DNA of 64,000 nt from Leguminivora glycinivorella (GCF_023078275.1 NC_062974.1:21071119-21135118); one strand, 5' to 3'; shown: positions 22,889-34,970, numbered from the stretch's first letter. Notes: generated by a model from the sequence alone, not told the origin. Numbers and translations are program-made.

Positions 22889-24365
22889 TCGCGCCAACAC
22901 TTTATGGAAAAAGCGGGTTTTCGACAACTCCCAATAAGATTTTAGACATTCAAAAATCTTCAATAATACTCAACTGTTTCGGTCGCACTCGTTCAAATAT
23001 AGGATAGGATTGGTATGAGCGAGACGGTCAGGAGATTGATTGTCAACATGATATCTATCATAAACACCGTTCGAAATGGCCTCATTAAAATCTAAATTTT
23101 AAATATATTGAAAGTAATATTACTAATCATTGACGTCACGCTCAAAATGAAAGAGATAGAAAATTTGACAGTATGGTACTCTTTTGCATGATTGTCATAA
23201 TTCAAAATAAGAACGATGGCAATAAACAGGGACTGAAACATGACACGGGCCCCTAGCGTCATCTATATACTTTTCACTGTATCACTTGTAATGCCGTTGA
23301 ACTACCGCGTGCGTATTTAAAAAAAAAACGACATTTTTATTCAAATGACACTCTTAGTGACATCTAGTGACATAAATTTACGGCTGCCAACGGGGTACGG
23401 TATTTAATATGGACTCTGCTGGTCCTTTATAATCGTCCTTGATTTGGAATAGAATAGGTACTAAATACCAATCGCTACTCAATTGTTAGAATTAACAGAA
23501 GTATTAGGTACTTTAGCTTTTTCATAAAACAAACAATAGGAGGGCTCATGTGATCAATTATGGAACGTTTAGATAACCCAGTAAAAATGTACTTTATTTA
23601 TTAGTTAACTAGTAACAGTAGTAACGCACAAAGGAATCGAGTACCGCCTCGAATTAGGGCATCGTCCTCGAAAATCCGATAAACGAACTTTGCTGCTAGG
23701 ATTCTTATTAGACAAAAGTAACCAACATAACGATATTCAATACGTAAACTTATACGTATGTAAAATAATATACTGTTATATATTTTTAACAATGTAAACA
23801 GTAGATATGTTTTAACAAGAGCTAAATAATTGATACATTCTATGTGAAACTTTGTATAAAATCCGGTCTTCTGTCCAAAACAAAACGCACGTGGTCTTGA
23901 CGTGACGACTTCCATTTTGCTAATCAAGTCCAATTAATAAATGTCATGTTTCCTAATGTTTCATATCATATTCGAATATTATGTGATCCAATCCCGATGA
24001 ATTCGTAATACTTATATAAGTTACCTAAAAAAACGACGTTACTAATACCAAATCTAGGTATTTAGGTAATTTTTTACCTATAAAGATATTTCACTCATTT
24101 CTCTATGCATACAAAAACTATGTAATTATGTATGTATATCCAGTATATCTAACAATAGTCAGGCTTGTATTTTAACCACGTCGATAACAAACAATTGTAC
24201 GAGGAATGATGCAAAAGAAGATAAACAAATACTTTTAGTGGGTGACAAAAGCAAGGAGAAACATTATTGTTTCGACTCTTGACTAGTAAATTAATATAGT
24301 AATGATGAAAACATATGTCTGCAATAAAATACATCCCAAAGATCGTTCATCGGCTAAACTTACTA

Positions 24366-24614
24366 AAAAAAATTTGAAAAAACCCCCGACCGCGACATAG
24401 TGGACCGATTTTCATTAAACATGGCTAAGAACACTCCCGACTAACTCAGCATTCAGACAAAAAAAACTAAATCCAAATCGGTTCATCCGTTCGGGGCTAC
24501 GATGCCACAGACAGACAAACGGACAGACAGACAGACAGAAGGACAGACAGACGACAGACACGTCAAACTAATAACACCCCTTCGTTTTTGCGTCGGGGCC
24601 GTCGGGGGTTAAAA
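24366..24614. repeat. (GACA)n-bearing dispersed repeat
   Basis: It opens AAAAAACCCCCGACCGCGAC and closes CGTCGGGGCCGTCGGGGGTT. In the middle is GACAGACA repeated for about 60 bases, followed by ACGTCAAACTAATAACACCC. This is a known lepidopteran microsatellite-bearing repeat of unknown class. Confidence 0.6.
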
Positions 24615-24699
24615 AAACGTGAAGAAAAATACGATCTCGTAAGGAGATCGAAGGATGCTTAAAAAAAGGGTCCCTGTGCTGGACGTTTCGGTAATAATA

Positions 24700-25130
24700 G
24701 TTATTTGTTATACAAGGGGGCAAAGTTGTATTTTAACGACGAGTGTGGAATTGAAAAACGAGCATGTGAAAGGATTCTATAGTTGAACCACGAGCGAAGC
24801 GAGTGGTTCGAGAATAGAATCCTGAACTTGCGAGTTTTTTAACACACGAGAAGTAAAATACATTTGCGCCCGAGTGTAACACAAAACTTTTCCCCTCACT
24901 ATAGCGAGGAAACTAAAACGCAAAAAATGCGTTTATCACTGCTTCTAGTAGTTCCACAGGTGGTAAATCATCTTTATTACTAGCTTCACCTACTTTTATC
25001 AATTTTAAAGCAGTTAATTTGACTTTATTCAAGGTCAAATTACTTTACCCACTAGTGGATAAAATGCGTTTTTACTCGCTGGTATTAAAGGACAAAACAC
25101 GTGTTTCCGAGCTAGTGAGGGGAAAAATAC
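24700..25130. repeat. GAGCGAAGCGAG-type foldback repeat
   Basis: It contains CAAGGGGGCAAAGTTGTATT, ACCACGAGCGAAGCGAGTGG and ACACACGAGAAGTAAAATAC. An inner inverted pair, TTTTCCCCTCACTA (near 24888) and TAGTGAGGGGAAAA (near 25116), closes on itself. The same family appears at 61820-62060 and, in variant form, 54783-55231. Confidence 0.5.
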
Positions 25131-25484
25131 ATTTGTATGTCGAGCACGCAAATATTAGGGACGTAATCCATTTCAACACAAGAATCGTATCTCGGTCCTT
25201 CCTCTCCTATAAGATGACCTCGGTATTAACTAATTAAAAAGCTCTTCGCTATATGCTGACTGACCTGATGCGTTGCCAAACTAAATACCTGCACTGGTTG
25301 GAATCAGGAACCAGACATGAAGTCGTCAGTCAAGCTTTATTATTTCTCAAATTCAACATGAGAATTATTTTGAGAAAACTTGAGGAGATGTGGCATCAGG
25401 TAAAATACCTCTATTTATTCTCTAAGTTAAAACCGAACTGCAAACGACAGGCCCGATAATTCAAACTGGAGAACAATTAGAACA

Positions 25485-25740
25485 CTCAGAACTGGATACC
25501 AACCTACTGTACGGGATTACATTTACCTCGGAGTTGTGACGATGATCGTGACTCGTGAGCGAGGGGTGACTGATTAGAAGAGCATATCGGATACCAAATT
25601 CTGAGGTTAAAAGAATATCAGGAGGAACAGAAGGATCAACAAAGCAACTACCAACCGAGTCAATTCTGGACTTTTCTATATTCCTGTATGGTTCATAAAC
25701 CTGGACATTGAGAGCGAGGATGTGTAAACCCTTGATCCCT
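25485..25740 (+). pseudogene. Badly decayed LINE reverse-transcriptase remnant
   Basis: Fragments RDYIYLGVV and then, in a shifted frame, EEHIGYQILRLKEYQEEQK followed by FWTFLYSCMVHKPG resemble the post-RT section of LINE polyproteins (YLG... and W.F..S.M.H.PGH). Several frameshifts and stops break it. It lies just left of the hAT at 25945. Confidence 0.3.
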
Positions 25741-25944
25741 TGATTAAACTAAAATGCAGTGACGCTTTACGCTTTATCAACATGGCTGGCTTTGGTTCTC
25801 ATGGTAGATGGAAGACAGGTAAGTGGACATTCACTGACCCAATGATGAAAACCAGGCACAAGAAGAAATTTGTGCAAGTTGTGCATTTGCACCTACTCAC
25901 TTTCACGATGAGTAAATAGGCATTAGATCCGTTTTATGTAAAAT

Positions 25945-28162
25945 TAGGGAATGCAATTACCGGTCGTTTTTCAAAACCGGTAATTTACCGACAAGCTTCG
26001 CCAAAACCGGTAAACCGGTAATTTACCGGTTTTTATTTTATTTAATGAAAAATCAATATTTTCCGTCAAAATCGACAGTTAAGTCGTTTTTTAATAGTCT
26101 TTTTCAACCTAACACTTCCAACTTCCAAAAGACAAATAATATTATGAATAAAATTTTTAAAAAGCAGGGTCTTTGTTACAAAAATAAATAAATTTTAGAT
26201 ACTATGTCTTACAATTGGCAATCATCTTCAATTAAATCATCTAAGACACTAGAAATCAAAATCATCACAGATTAATGAAAATATCAGTTTTAATTGTGCA
26301 AAGGAATTTGTTATTGTATTCTTATGTGGCAACAACAGGACCCTGATTATGTATCTCATGCCAGCAAAGTGCTGTAACACAGTAGGTTATGTCATATCCT
26401 AGTCTGGCAGATTCTGCAACAACAGGCAGGTATCGTCAAGGGCAACAGTACCTACCTGCGAACAGATCCTAAATGTCAATTGATAAAGACGGCTTACGAA
26501 TTCAGCACTTTGATGATTCTCTGCTGCATCGACTATTTCAAAGCCTTTGACTGCGTCTTTTGATTGACTGCAGAGAAAACCGAGCCCTTTTCCTTTTGGA
26601 AAAGTTGTTGACAAGGTTGCATCCCGTCACCTGCCCTTTTCAATTCCTACGGTGAATATATCATCAGAAGAGCCTGATGAAATTGAGAGGGAGTAATCAT
26701 CATTGGTGGGCATCAAAATAACGAATCTTCGATACGCAGACAACACCACTTTTCTTGCCGCCAATTAAGTGAAAATAGTTGACATCACAAGTAAAATGGA
26801 AGGCATCAGTCTGGAAACGGATCTCAACATTAACCACAGTAAAAACGAAGCTCATAGTTACAACACACAGGTGCTCTTGGGCCAGTAGATGACTTCATAT
26901 ACTTTGGCGCAAACAACGACAATACCGATTCTTCTGAAGAAGAAATCAGAAAATGCATAGGAATGGCCAAAAGTGTCCCAGATACAAGGATTATATCCAT
27001 AATGCTTGCTTCCTCCGAACCGCATATCTATAGAAAAACCGAAACCAGATTGGTCTATGCTCTAGTCTTCTCCACTTTCAGCTACGGATCTGAAATTCGA
27101 GTCTGAAAATGGCTGACCGCAACCACATTGACGCTTTCGAGATATGGTGCTGGATGAAGATTTTGCAAATACCCTGGATTTCCTTCCGTACAAAATAAAT
27201 GTGTCTATCTTACGCGAATTGAAAATCAAGAACAGATTATCAACCATCTGTTTACGTAGACTTTTGGAGATTTTCGGCCAGTAGCGAGGAAAGACGGCCA
27301 CAACCTTGAACTACTAATCATTACTGGCACGGTTGATGGCAAACTATACAGAGGTCGTATCCAACAAGATGGGCAGATAGATCCGTTCCACCCTCTACTT
27401 ACACCCAACTTTAGGTCGCACAACTTGATCCTAAGAACCGGTACAGAAAGTCAGAAGAAAATTGACTCTATTGAGACTTCACGACCCTCAGCAATGAAGA
27501 TACCGATGCGAAGAGACGGAGGACTTATCTTTGAAAATAATCAATTATTTATATAACAAACGGTGAATCAATGGTTTTATCCTTCATTCGGGGTTTAAAT
27601 TTGGAGTTTATGAAACCAACTGTGAATAGTGATCGTCCACATTGCACAATTGTTGGTTTTATAGAATTAATCAGATTTTTTGTCTTGGAACCGACAATGC
27701 AGCTACACACAGTGCAGGCAGGAATATACGGACTCTAGCCGCCGCGAGCTCTCATGACTGGTACTCCTCTCATGACTCTCCATATGACTCAAAATTGCCA
27801 GACGTAGGTACGTTTATGAAACGCTAACCATTCATCCCTCTCACACGGATTGACTATCGCTGTATTACAATCGGTAAGATAACCATAATATAAGTTAACA
27901 GACATGCTTTCAATACTTAATATACCATAGCAATGACACAAAAATAAACTTTTTCGTGGAGAAAAACTAATTCATGCTAAATAGAGTGTTTACCAGAAGT
28001 AAATAAGTGTTTATTTAAGTTATTACGTCAAAAGTGCTTTTTGTAGTCAAATTTTAAGTAAATTCAAATTTCGGTAAAAAACCGAGTTTGGAATAAATTT
28101 ACCGATAATTTACCGGACCCAAATTTGGCAATATTACCGGTAAACCTAGTTTGCACTCCCTA
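25945..28162. mobile_element. hAT element with ACCGGTAA words, TSD tgtaaaat
   Basis: It begins TAGGGAATGCAATTACCGG and ends TTGCACTCCCTA. The 8 bases tgtaaaat flank both ends (25937-25944, 28163-28170). Subterminal words are ACCGGT, CCGGTAAT and TTACCGG (25955-26035 and 28070-28148). No transposase is seen; the interior of 2.2 kb is occupied by a decayed LINE on the plus strand. Confidence 0.87.
26690..27530 (+). pseudogene. Decayed LINE with YADN reverse-transcriptase box
   Basis: The plus strand shows VGIKITNLRYADNTTFLAA, where the RT active-site box YADD is now YADN. It continues with VDITSKMEGISLETDLNIN. In another frame come EEEIRKCIGMAKS and RLVYALVFSTFSYGSEI, then VARKDGHNLELLIITGTVDG. 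This order (RT box, RxIGxAK, W.CWR region, ARKD..NLE) is that of insect endonuclease/RT LINEs. Many frameshifts and stops make it non-functional. It resides wholly inside the hAT at 25945-28162. Confidence 0.7.
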
Positions 28163-28579
28163 TGTAAAATATAAGCTGATTCAAAATGCCGAGAGCAAGA
28201 ACTCATTCATACGTGTTCATACATACGCAGGTGATGTTGGTATTATTATTTGTTACGCATCGGTGCAGACCCTCTTGGTTGGTTTTATATTATTTTTACT
28301 CTCATATTACCTGCTTACAAAATTTTCTGTAAGTATAATGAAAGTGCTGTGTTTATACATCACCTTATGGTCTTATAACTTATTAATACTCTAAAAACAC
28401 TGTTCTTCACACAACAGTCACAACGCTTTATTAATTCATTCTTCAGCTTACTTTGGAAACAATGTGGAAAAATCAATTCTTTAGGTCATTGTACTTTCCT
28501 TTCCACTGACTTTTCTATAGATATATTAGATATGTAAGTAAAGTACACAGTACACACTTATTATAATGTATATCGTGAT
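28163..28579. other. Short spacer between two hATs
   Basis: About 420 AT-rich bases with an open frame of 89 codons (28125-28394) rich in Leu, Val and Ile. The frame starts inside the neighbouring hAT end and shows no recognisable motif, so it is not counted as a gene. Confidence 0.4.
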
Positions 28580-28875
28580 TAGGTATTGCAATCCTGTCCG
28601 GCGGATCCGGTAATCCGGCCGAATCCGGAGCTTTTTTCATGCTACCGGATCCGGTAAAATTCGCCGGATCCGGTACCGGGTCCCCGGTAATGTAACTCAA
28701 TATGTTAAAATAGTGCAAAACATTTAAATTTATGCCTACATTTGAACGTCGCTCAACAGGGGATTGCAATTCGGTCTGATTTACAATCAAAAATTAATTT
28801 AATACTTATGTTCTTTGCCTTACATGGTCACACTTTTCGTCTACGAATCTGTAGGCAAATCTGTGCTATTGTTTG

Positions 28876-29369
28876 TGTTAAGGATTGTAGCTTTAAAAAT
28901 ATATTAAAAATAATTTCGCCTGGCAACATTATGCCAAAAAGTAAAAAAAAATATAACCGTCGATTCACTTCACTCTTTTCCCGTGTCGTCTCGAGGAGCA
29001 TGTCGCGCTAACCTTTTCGAAATTAAAGTAAAATATAATATACTCGTGAAAAATCGTGTGTGAGTTTGTGGAAGGCTGATCGATTGAAGAAGCACGTCGC
29101 CTGTTCCATTTTCGGTGTCTGAGCTGGTTAAGGTAACTCGGATTCAAGGTAAGTCTGGACGAGCCGAGATTCGAGGAGCCTGGCCAGCCACCGCCGACTG
29201 CTGCATCGTCGCCTACAGCCGAGCAAGGTGAGTGCTTCCCACAATTGACCCAGCCTATCTTAAATTCCCTAATTTCTTGTCGTGTCGTTCGTGTCGTTAA
29301 GCTATAAAATTAATCGAATACAGTCCACATATATAATTTAAAGATATCGAAGTAAAATAATCCCCTACA
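28876..29369 (+). repeat. 5' LTR, 494 bases
   Basis: It starts TGTTAAGGATTG and ends TCCCCTACA. By eye it is identical to the 3' copy. It contains two splice-donor-like words (AAGGTAAGT near 29147 and AAGGTGAGT near 29226) and a TATAAAA at 29303. Minus-strand frames within it are coincidental, since both LTRs carry the same one. Confidence 0.95.
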
Positions 29370-29699
29370 TTTTTTGTTCCCTCGACCGGATAATTGTAAA
29401 GTGACCGTGGTTAATTTTCGATTTAAAACCCTTTCATTATTAGTTAAATTGTTCGTTGTGAAATCATAAAAACATTGGAGGGTAAGATTAGAAACACTTG
29501 GCTTGGGCGTTTTTCCATTAGTTAAGAAGGTGCGTGTTCATACTGTGCATAGACTAAAATTTGTTTCGAGTTTCGATTTAGTGAATTTCTGAACGCAACC
29601 ATAACTGTCATCGCTGTTGTGTCAAAGTGAAAAGTAAACATAACCTCAATTGATTCCTTACATAAATTAAATTTATATTAAATAGTTTACTAGAGTAAC

Positions 29700-32600
29700 A
29701 TGGCAACGGAAAGTTTTGATAAAAACCGTGTAGGGCGGGATTACGCCTTTGTGCGGATGGAGTTTATTCATAGCAGTTGCGACTTAAAAGGTTATTGTTT
29801 GAGTGACGTGATCAGGCTGGAAGAGGAATTTCACGCCTTTCAAGTTGATTTGTTGACGGCGACTGCAGCTGGTGACCGTAAAAGCGAGCTGGAAATATCG
29901 GCGCAGTTCGAAAAAATGGTAAAATCTATAAAAATACGTTTATCGGAAACAGGACCCACCGTGTTAAAGACAAATGAAAATACGACTTCAAGTGCTAAAT
30001 TGCCTAAAATAACTATAGTTCCCTTTGACTCTAAAATTGAAAATTGGGTATCGTTTATTCAGATTTTCGACTCACTAGTTCATAGGAAAAGTATACCTGC
30101 AGTTGAAAAGCTTCACTATTTGTTATCAAGTGTGACCGGGTATGCCTTCGATTTGATAAAAAATTACCCATTGTGTGACGAAAATTACATGATCGCGTAC
30201 AACACACTTAAGGAGCATTTTGATAAAAAAAGAATAATTGCTAGTCTGTTTTATGAAAAAATATTAAACTGTGAGGTGGCAAGATCTAAAAGTCCTTCTG
30301 AATTAGTGAGAATTTGTCGAACTTTTAAAGAAAATATTGAAATTTTGTCAAAGTATAAATTACCCGACAGGAATTTTATGCTATTCCATTCATTGTGGTC
30401 TAAATTGGACGCTAGTACAAAAGAAGCCTTTGAGCTTCAACTTAATTCAACCACGGAGATTCCTAGTTATGAAGAATTAATGTCGTTTATCGAAAAGCGG
30501 AGCCAAGCATTAGAGAACAGTATTGGTAAGTCGTTAACAGTTAGTAGTAAACCGGTGTCGAACAAGCCCATGCTTAATAAAGTTAAGTCTTCATTTCTTG
30601 TTCCTCCAGTGAATAATGTGAGTGACTGTGTTATGTGCTACGCACCAGGGCACACATTTGAGCATTGTCCAAAATTTTTGGAATTGCGGCCAATGGATAG
30701 GTTTGCCCAAGTTAAAGAAAAGAAACTCTGTATAATGTGTTGTAGGCCATCCCATTCAGTTAAGAATTGCAAGTCCTCGGTGTCTTGTGGCGTTTGTAAG
30801 CATAGACACCATACATTATTGCACTTTGATAAGGAGTTGGAACCGTCCACTCGGCAAACTCAAGTGACATTGACTGTCCATAATGCAAATGCACCAAGCC
30901 TGTTCTCGACGGCTATTGTAATGATAAAAAATAAATATAACCATTTAGTACCAATTCGTATGCTATTGGATAATGCTTCCGCATGTAATTTTGTTACATT
31001 AGAGTGCGCTCGAAAACTAGGAATACCAATTAAAGTTAACTCACCATCGGTGAACGGTGTCGGTCTAGCGTCAACGGACACTTTTGGAATTGTCGATTGT
31101 GAGATAGTCCCGGCAAATGGGGACTCATCTTGCACATTTTCGTTTGAAGCGTATGTGCTTCCTAAGATCTGCCCTGATATGCCACTGGAGCCACTTAATG
31201 TGTCGTCCTGGATGCATCTAAAGGATTTAGATCTCGCTGATCCATATTTTCATAAGTCTGGACCAATAGACATGTTGGTTAGTGTCAACCTTTTTGCTGC
31301 GGCATTACAGTCTGGTGTTGTCAAGGGCAACCCAGATGAGCCCATAGCCGTCCGCACGGTGTTTGGCTGGTTGGTGATGGGTGAGTGCCCTAGAGACATT
31401 AACACTTCTCGTTCTCGTTGTTCTAAGGGGTCCGGAGGTGATATGGAGAGGTGTTTTCTCGTGTCGAGTCTTTCATTAGACAACAGCATCAAGCGCTTCT
31501 GGGAGTTGGAAGGCTTTGATCTGCCTAAAAATATCGTTTTGTCGAAATCGGAATTGTCGTGTGAAAACCAAATGGAAAATTCATATTGTCGCAGTCCCGA
31601 GGGAAGGATGGTAGTACCATTAACTCATGTCGACCCTCAGGACAAACCAAGGTTTTCAAATTCTCGTGAGATAGCTCTCAAGCGTCTCTTAAATTTAGAG
31701 AGGAAATTTAAATTAAATCCTCAATTTCGGACAGCTTATGTCAATTTCATGGACGACTACTTAAGTTGTGGTCACATGGAAGAGGTTGGTCCTCCAGTGG
31801 CGTCTGAGGGTCAGTTCTATTACATACCCCACCATGGAATTTTGCGGCCAGACTCCGTCACTACGCCTCTGCGTTGCGTTTTTGAGGCTAGCGCCCAAGA
31901 CTCTTCGGGGCAGTCCTTGAATAGTGCGCTGCTGCCAGGCCCAAAATTGCAAAATAATATATTTGATTTGCTGGTTCGTTTTCGATGGCATGCAGTAGTG
32001 TTTACCGGGGACATCAAGCAGATGTACCGGCAGTTTCTTGTCGCTTTACAGGACTGCGACTATCAACGCATTTTATGGCGTCCATCATCTGATGAGCCTG
32101 TGAAAGATTATCGTTTGCTCACAGTGACCTATGGCGTGTCCTGTGCTCCCTATCAGGCGCTTTGGTGTATATCCAAGCTAGCAAAGGAGTTTTCGTCTCG
32201 CTCTCCCCAAGGTGCTGCAGTATTGGCTAGGGATGCATATGTCGATGACATTGTCTCAGGTGCAGACTCTGTTGAGGATGCGTTAGTGCTACGCCAACAG
32301 TTGGTGGAAATATTATCGTCTGCGCAACTTCATTTGCGCAAATGGACATCAAATAACCCCGAGTTTCTAAAAGGTTTACCTGGTTCAGAACTATATTCGG
32401 AACAACTTCACAACTTTGAAAACGTTCATGATCTGTCGCTAAAAATTCTCGGCCTGTCATGGCTTCCCAAGGAAGATACCTTCACATTCAAGACCTCCTT
32501 GAATGATTGTCGTTGTACAAAGCGATCGATCCTCTCGGATATCGCCCGTATTTTTGACCCTCTGGGCCTATTGTCGCCTGTCGTATTTTTCGCAAAATAT

Positions 32601-34778
32601 TTAATTCAACTCCTATGGGTTTCTGGTGTCGATTGGGACAACGAGGTTCCTACTGACATCGCCCAAGAGTGGCGTAAATTTAAGTCACAATTGGTGAAGA
32701 TGAATTCGTTATCCATTCCCCGTAGAATGGTTGAATCTTTCGTATCGTTGCAGCTTCACGGGTACTGTGACGCCTCGGATAAGGGGTACTGTGCTGTCAT
32801 TTATTGTCGTGTCGTTCAAAATGACGGAACTATTGTCGTGCGCCTTTGTTGCGCTAAAACCAAGGTGGCTCCACTTCGTAAATGTTCCATTCCGAGGTGC
32901 GAGCTGCTAGCTGCTGTTTTATTGTCGGATTTAGTCGTCTCGTTTACAGACGCTTTAAAGGATGTTCATACTTTCGATGACATCTATGCTTGGTCAGACT
33001 CGACTGTCGCGCTGACTTGGATTCGTTCGTGTTCATCCAAGTGGAAAACCTTTGTAGCTAATAGGGTTGCGCACATACAAGAGAATATTTCTCCTGAAAA
33101 GTGGCACCATGTTTCTGGTTTGGATAATCCTGCGGACTGCGGCTCCCGCGGCTTGTTACCTGCTGACTTAATCGAGCATACGCTATGGTGGGCGGGGCCT
33201 ACCTGGCTTTCCAAACCTCAAGAATCTTGGCCACAATCTGAGATCTTTCCAGATCAAGCCGCTTCGAACGAGCAAAAGATATATAGTTTGCTCACGGCGT
33301 CTAATATGTCTATGATCGATGACATATTAAATCGATTTTCGTCCCTACAACGCATATTGCGCATTCTTGCCTATTGTTTTAGGTTCATGCACAACTTACA
33401 AATGTCATCTTCGAGATATACAGATTTGAATCTGTCACCAGAAGAAATTTCCAAGGTTCTTCTTTTTCTAGTAAAGCATGTTCAGGAGCAAGCCTTTGCT
33501 TCGGAATTGCGTTGTTTATCGAAAGATAAAGCCACTCACTCCCTATCGAAACCCATGCGGAAATTGGCGCCGTTTCTGGACGACCGTGAATTGCTAAGGG
33601 TGGGCGGTCGCCTTTCTAAAGGAGACCTGTCGTTCGATGTGAAACATCCACTACTATTGCCTCGCGATCATAGGTTGACCACGCTGATCATAGAGGATTA
33701 TCATCACCGTTTTATGCACCCTGGATTGCAAACATTGCAAAACTTATTAGCCCAAGAATTCTGGGTTCTATCGGCAAAAAGGGCTATAAACTCTGTTGTT
33801 TCATCCTGCATGAAATGTTTTCGGGCTCGTCCTAAAGCGGCATCCGCTCCAATAATGGGAAATTTACCCGCGTTTCGGATTAATCAAATCAAACCATTTT
33901 CGTCAGCGGCAGTAGATTACGCAGGTCCTTTTGATACTAGTTTGGCCCGGGGCCGCGGTTTACGCACATTTAAATCATACATTTGCGTTTTCGTATGCAC
34001 TGCTACCAAGGCAGTACACCTTGAGCTTGCTTCCGAGCTCACGACAGAGGCTTATCTTGCAGCCCTGCGCCGTTTTATTTCCCGCAGGGGCCGGTGTTCC
34101 AGGCTGATCTCAGACCAGGGCCGAAACTTTGTCGGCGCATCTAACATGCTTCAAGACTTCATGGCTAAAGCTTCACGTGCCGAACAAATAAAATTTGTTT
34201 TTAACCCACCTGGCAGTCCACATTTCTCTGGGTTAGCGGAAGCCAGTGTAAAGTCAGTAAAGACTCACCTCTCTCGAGTAGTAGGATCACAACGCCTCAC
34301 ATTCGAAGAGTTTTATACAATATTGACTCAAATCGAGGCAATGTTGAACTCGAGGCCATTGTCGCCCATTAGCTCCGATCCCAACGATCTGTCGGTTTTG
34401 ACCCCCGGACATTTCCTTACTTTGGAACCGCTCACCATATTACCTGAAAGCAATATGGTTGATGCAAAATTAGGTCCACTTCAGAGATGGAAATTGCTCC
34501 AAAAGATCCATCAAGATTTCTGGCGCAAGTGGCACGTCGAATACCTGCACACCTTGCAGCAACGCCACAAGTGGTTCGATGACCAGAAAAACATCATCGT
34601 CGGGACGCTCGTGCTCATTGTCAATGAGCAATGTAGCCCCATGAAGTGGAAGATTGGCCGGGTGGTACAACTCCATCCAGGGAGCGATGGGATCTGTCGA
34701 GTAGTCACGGTCCGCACAGAATCGGGCGAACTTAAACGCCCAGTAGTTAAACTGTGTCCACTGCCTCTACAAAATTAA
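29700..34778 (+). CDS. BEL/Pao gag-pol polyprotein, intact
   Basis: 1692 residues with no stop or frameshift. Gag is of DUF1759 type (about 101-260). Two CCHC zinc knuckles follow: C310-X2-C-X4-H-X4-C and C344-X2-C-X4-H-X4-C, then a third Cys/His cluster. The pepsin-like protease has LLDNAS with Asp 424, so DNA stands where DSG or DTG is usual. The RT box YVDD is at 847-850. RNase H starts near Asp 1024 (GYCDASD). An HHCC zinc site precedes the integrase, whose DDE triad is Asp 1406 (VDYAGPF), Asp 1472 (ISDQGRNF) and Glu 1514 (GLAEASVKS). The C-terminus (VLIVNEQCSPMKWKIGRVV) is the DUF5641-like end usual in this group. Gag and pol share one frame. Start ATG at 29700 follows a 330-base leader. 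Confidence 0.96.
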   Translation: MATESFDKNRVGRDYAFVRMEFIHSSCDLKGYCLSDVIRLEEEFHAFQVDLLTATAAGDRKSELEISAQFEKMVKSIKIRLSETGPTVLKTNENTTSSAKLPKITIVPFDSKIENWVSFIQIFDSLVHRKSIPAVEKLHYLLSSVTGYAFDLIKNYPLCDENYMIAYNTLKEHFDKKRIIASLFYEKILNCEVARSKSPSELVRICRTFKENIEILSKYKLPDRNFMLFHSLWSKLDASTKEAFELQLNSTTEIPSYEELMSFIEKRSQALENSIGKSLTVSSKPVSNKPMLNKVKSSFLVPPVNNVSDCVMCYAPGHTFEHCPKFLELRPMDRFAQVKEKKLCIMCCRPSHSVKNCKSSVSCGVCKHRHHTLLHFDKELEPSTRQTQVTLTVHNANAPSLFSTAIVMIKNKYNHLVPIRMLLDNASACNFVTLECARKLGIPIKVNSPSVNGVGLASTDTFGIVDCEIVPANGDSSCTFSFEAYVLPKICPDMPLEPLNVSSWMHLKDLDLADPYFHKSGPIDMLVSVNLFAAALQSGVVKGNPDEPIAVRTVFGWLVMGECPRDINTSRSRCSKGSGGDMERCFLVSSLSLDNSIKRFWELEGFDLPKNIVLSKSELSCENQMENSYCRSPEGRMVVPLTHVDPQDKPRFSNSREIALKRLLNLERKFKLNPQFRTAYVNFMDDYLSCGHMEEVGPPVASEGQFYYIPHHGILRPDSVTTPLRCVFEASAQDSSGQSLNSALLPGPKLQNNIFDLLVRFRWHAVVFTGDIKQMYRQFLVALQDCDYQRILWRPSSDEPVKDYRLLTVTYGVSCAPYQALWCISKLAKEFSSRSPQGAAVLARDAYVDDIVSGADSVEDALVLRQQLVEILSSAQLHLRKWTSNNPEFLKGLPGSELYSEQLHNFENVHDLSLKILGLSWLPKEDTFTFKTSLNDCRCTKRSILSDIARIFDPLGLLSPVVFFAKYLIQLLWVSGVDWDNEVPTDIAQEWRKFKSQLVKMNSLSIPRRMVESFVSLQLHGYCDASDKGYCAVIYCRVVQNDGTIVVRLCCAKTKVAPLRKCSIPRCELLAAVLLSDLVVSFTDALKDVHTFDDIYAWSDSTVALTWIRSCSSKWKTFVANRVAHIQENISPEKWHHVSGLDNPADCGSRGLLPADLIEHTLWWAGPTWLSKPQESWPQSEIFPDQAASNEQKIYSLLTASNMSMIDDILNRFSSLQRILRILAYCFRFMHNLQMSSSRYTDLNLSPEEISKVLLFLVKHVQEQAFASELRCLSKDKATHSLSKPMRKLAPFLDDRELLRVGGRLSKGDLSFDVKHPLLLPRDHRLTTLIIEDYHHRFMHPGLQTLQNLLAQEFWVLSAKRAINSVVSSCMKCFRARPKAASAPIMGNLPAFRINQIKPFSSAAVDYAGPFDTSLARGRGLRTFKSYICVFVCTATKAVHLELASELTTEAYLAALRRFISRRGRCSRLISDQGRNFVGASNMLQDFMAKASRAEQIKFVFNPPGSPHFSGLAEASVKSVKTHLSRVVGSQRLTFEEFYTILTQIEAMLNSRPLSPISSDPNDLSVLTPGHFLTLEPLTILPESNMVDAKLGPLQRWKLLQKIHQDFWRKWHVEYLHTLQQRHKWFDDQKNIIVGTLVLIVNEQCSPMKWKIGRVVQLHPGSDGICRVVTVRTESGELKRPVVKLCPLPLQN

Positions 34779-34970
34779 ATTATCTAATAATTCACTATCG
34801 TATCGTATCATTGTAAGCACTAACTTTATCGTAGATTTAGATTAAATTTCATATTTAAACGTATGTATACTTAAACTAGGGAATTAACCCAAGCCATATT
34901 GTTCCTTTTTTTTCTTATCCTTAGCATACAGTACTTGTGGAAAATACGTTGCATTTTGGCGGGCGGAAAA

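Larger units (their letters stand above)
20470..25480. other. Presumed intron or intergenic DNA with MITEs
   Basis: No exon is seen. Besides listed repeats, 20900-21200 and 23180-23420 contain phrases (CCCATACAAAAAAGCGTACC; CTAGATGGCGTTGT; GGGCCCCTAGCGTCATCTAT) that recur in lepidopteran genomes as dispersed repeats. Open frames here lack splice sites and motifs. Confidence 0.35.

Noticed and set aside
28965..29147. Minus-strand frame of 60 codons, found twice
   Set aside because: It lies in the BEL LTR and is repeated because the LTRs are; no conserved features.
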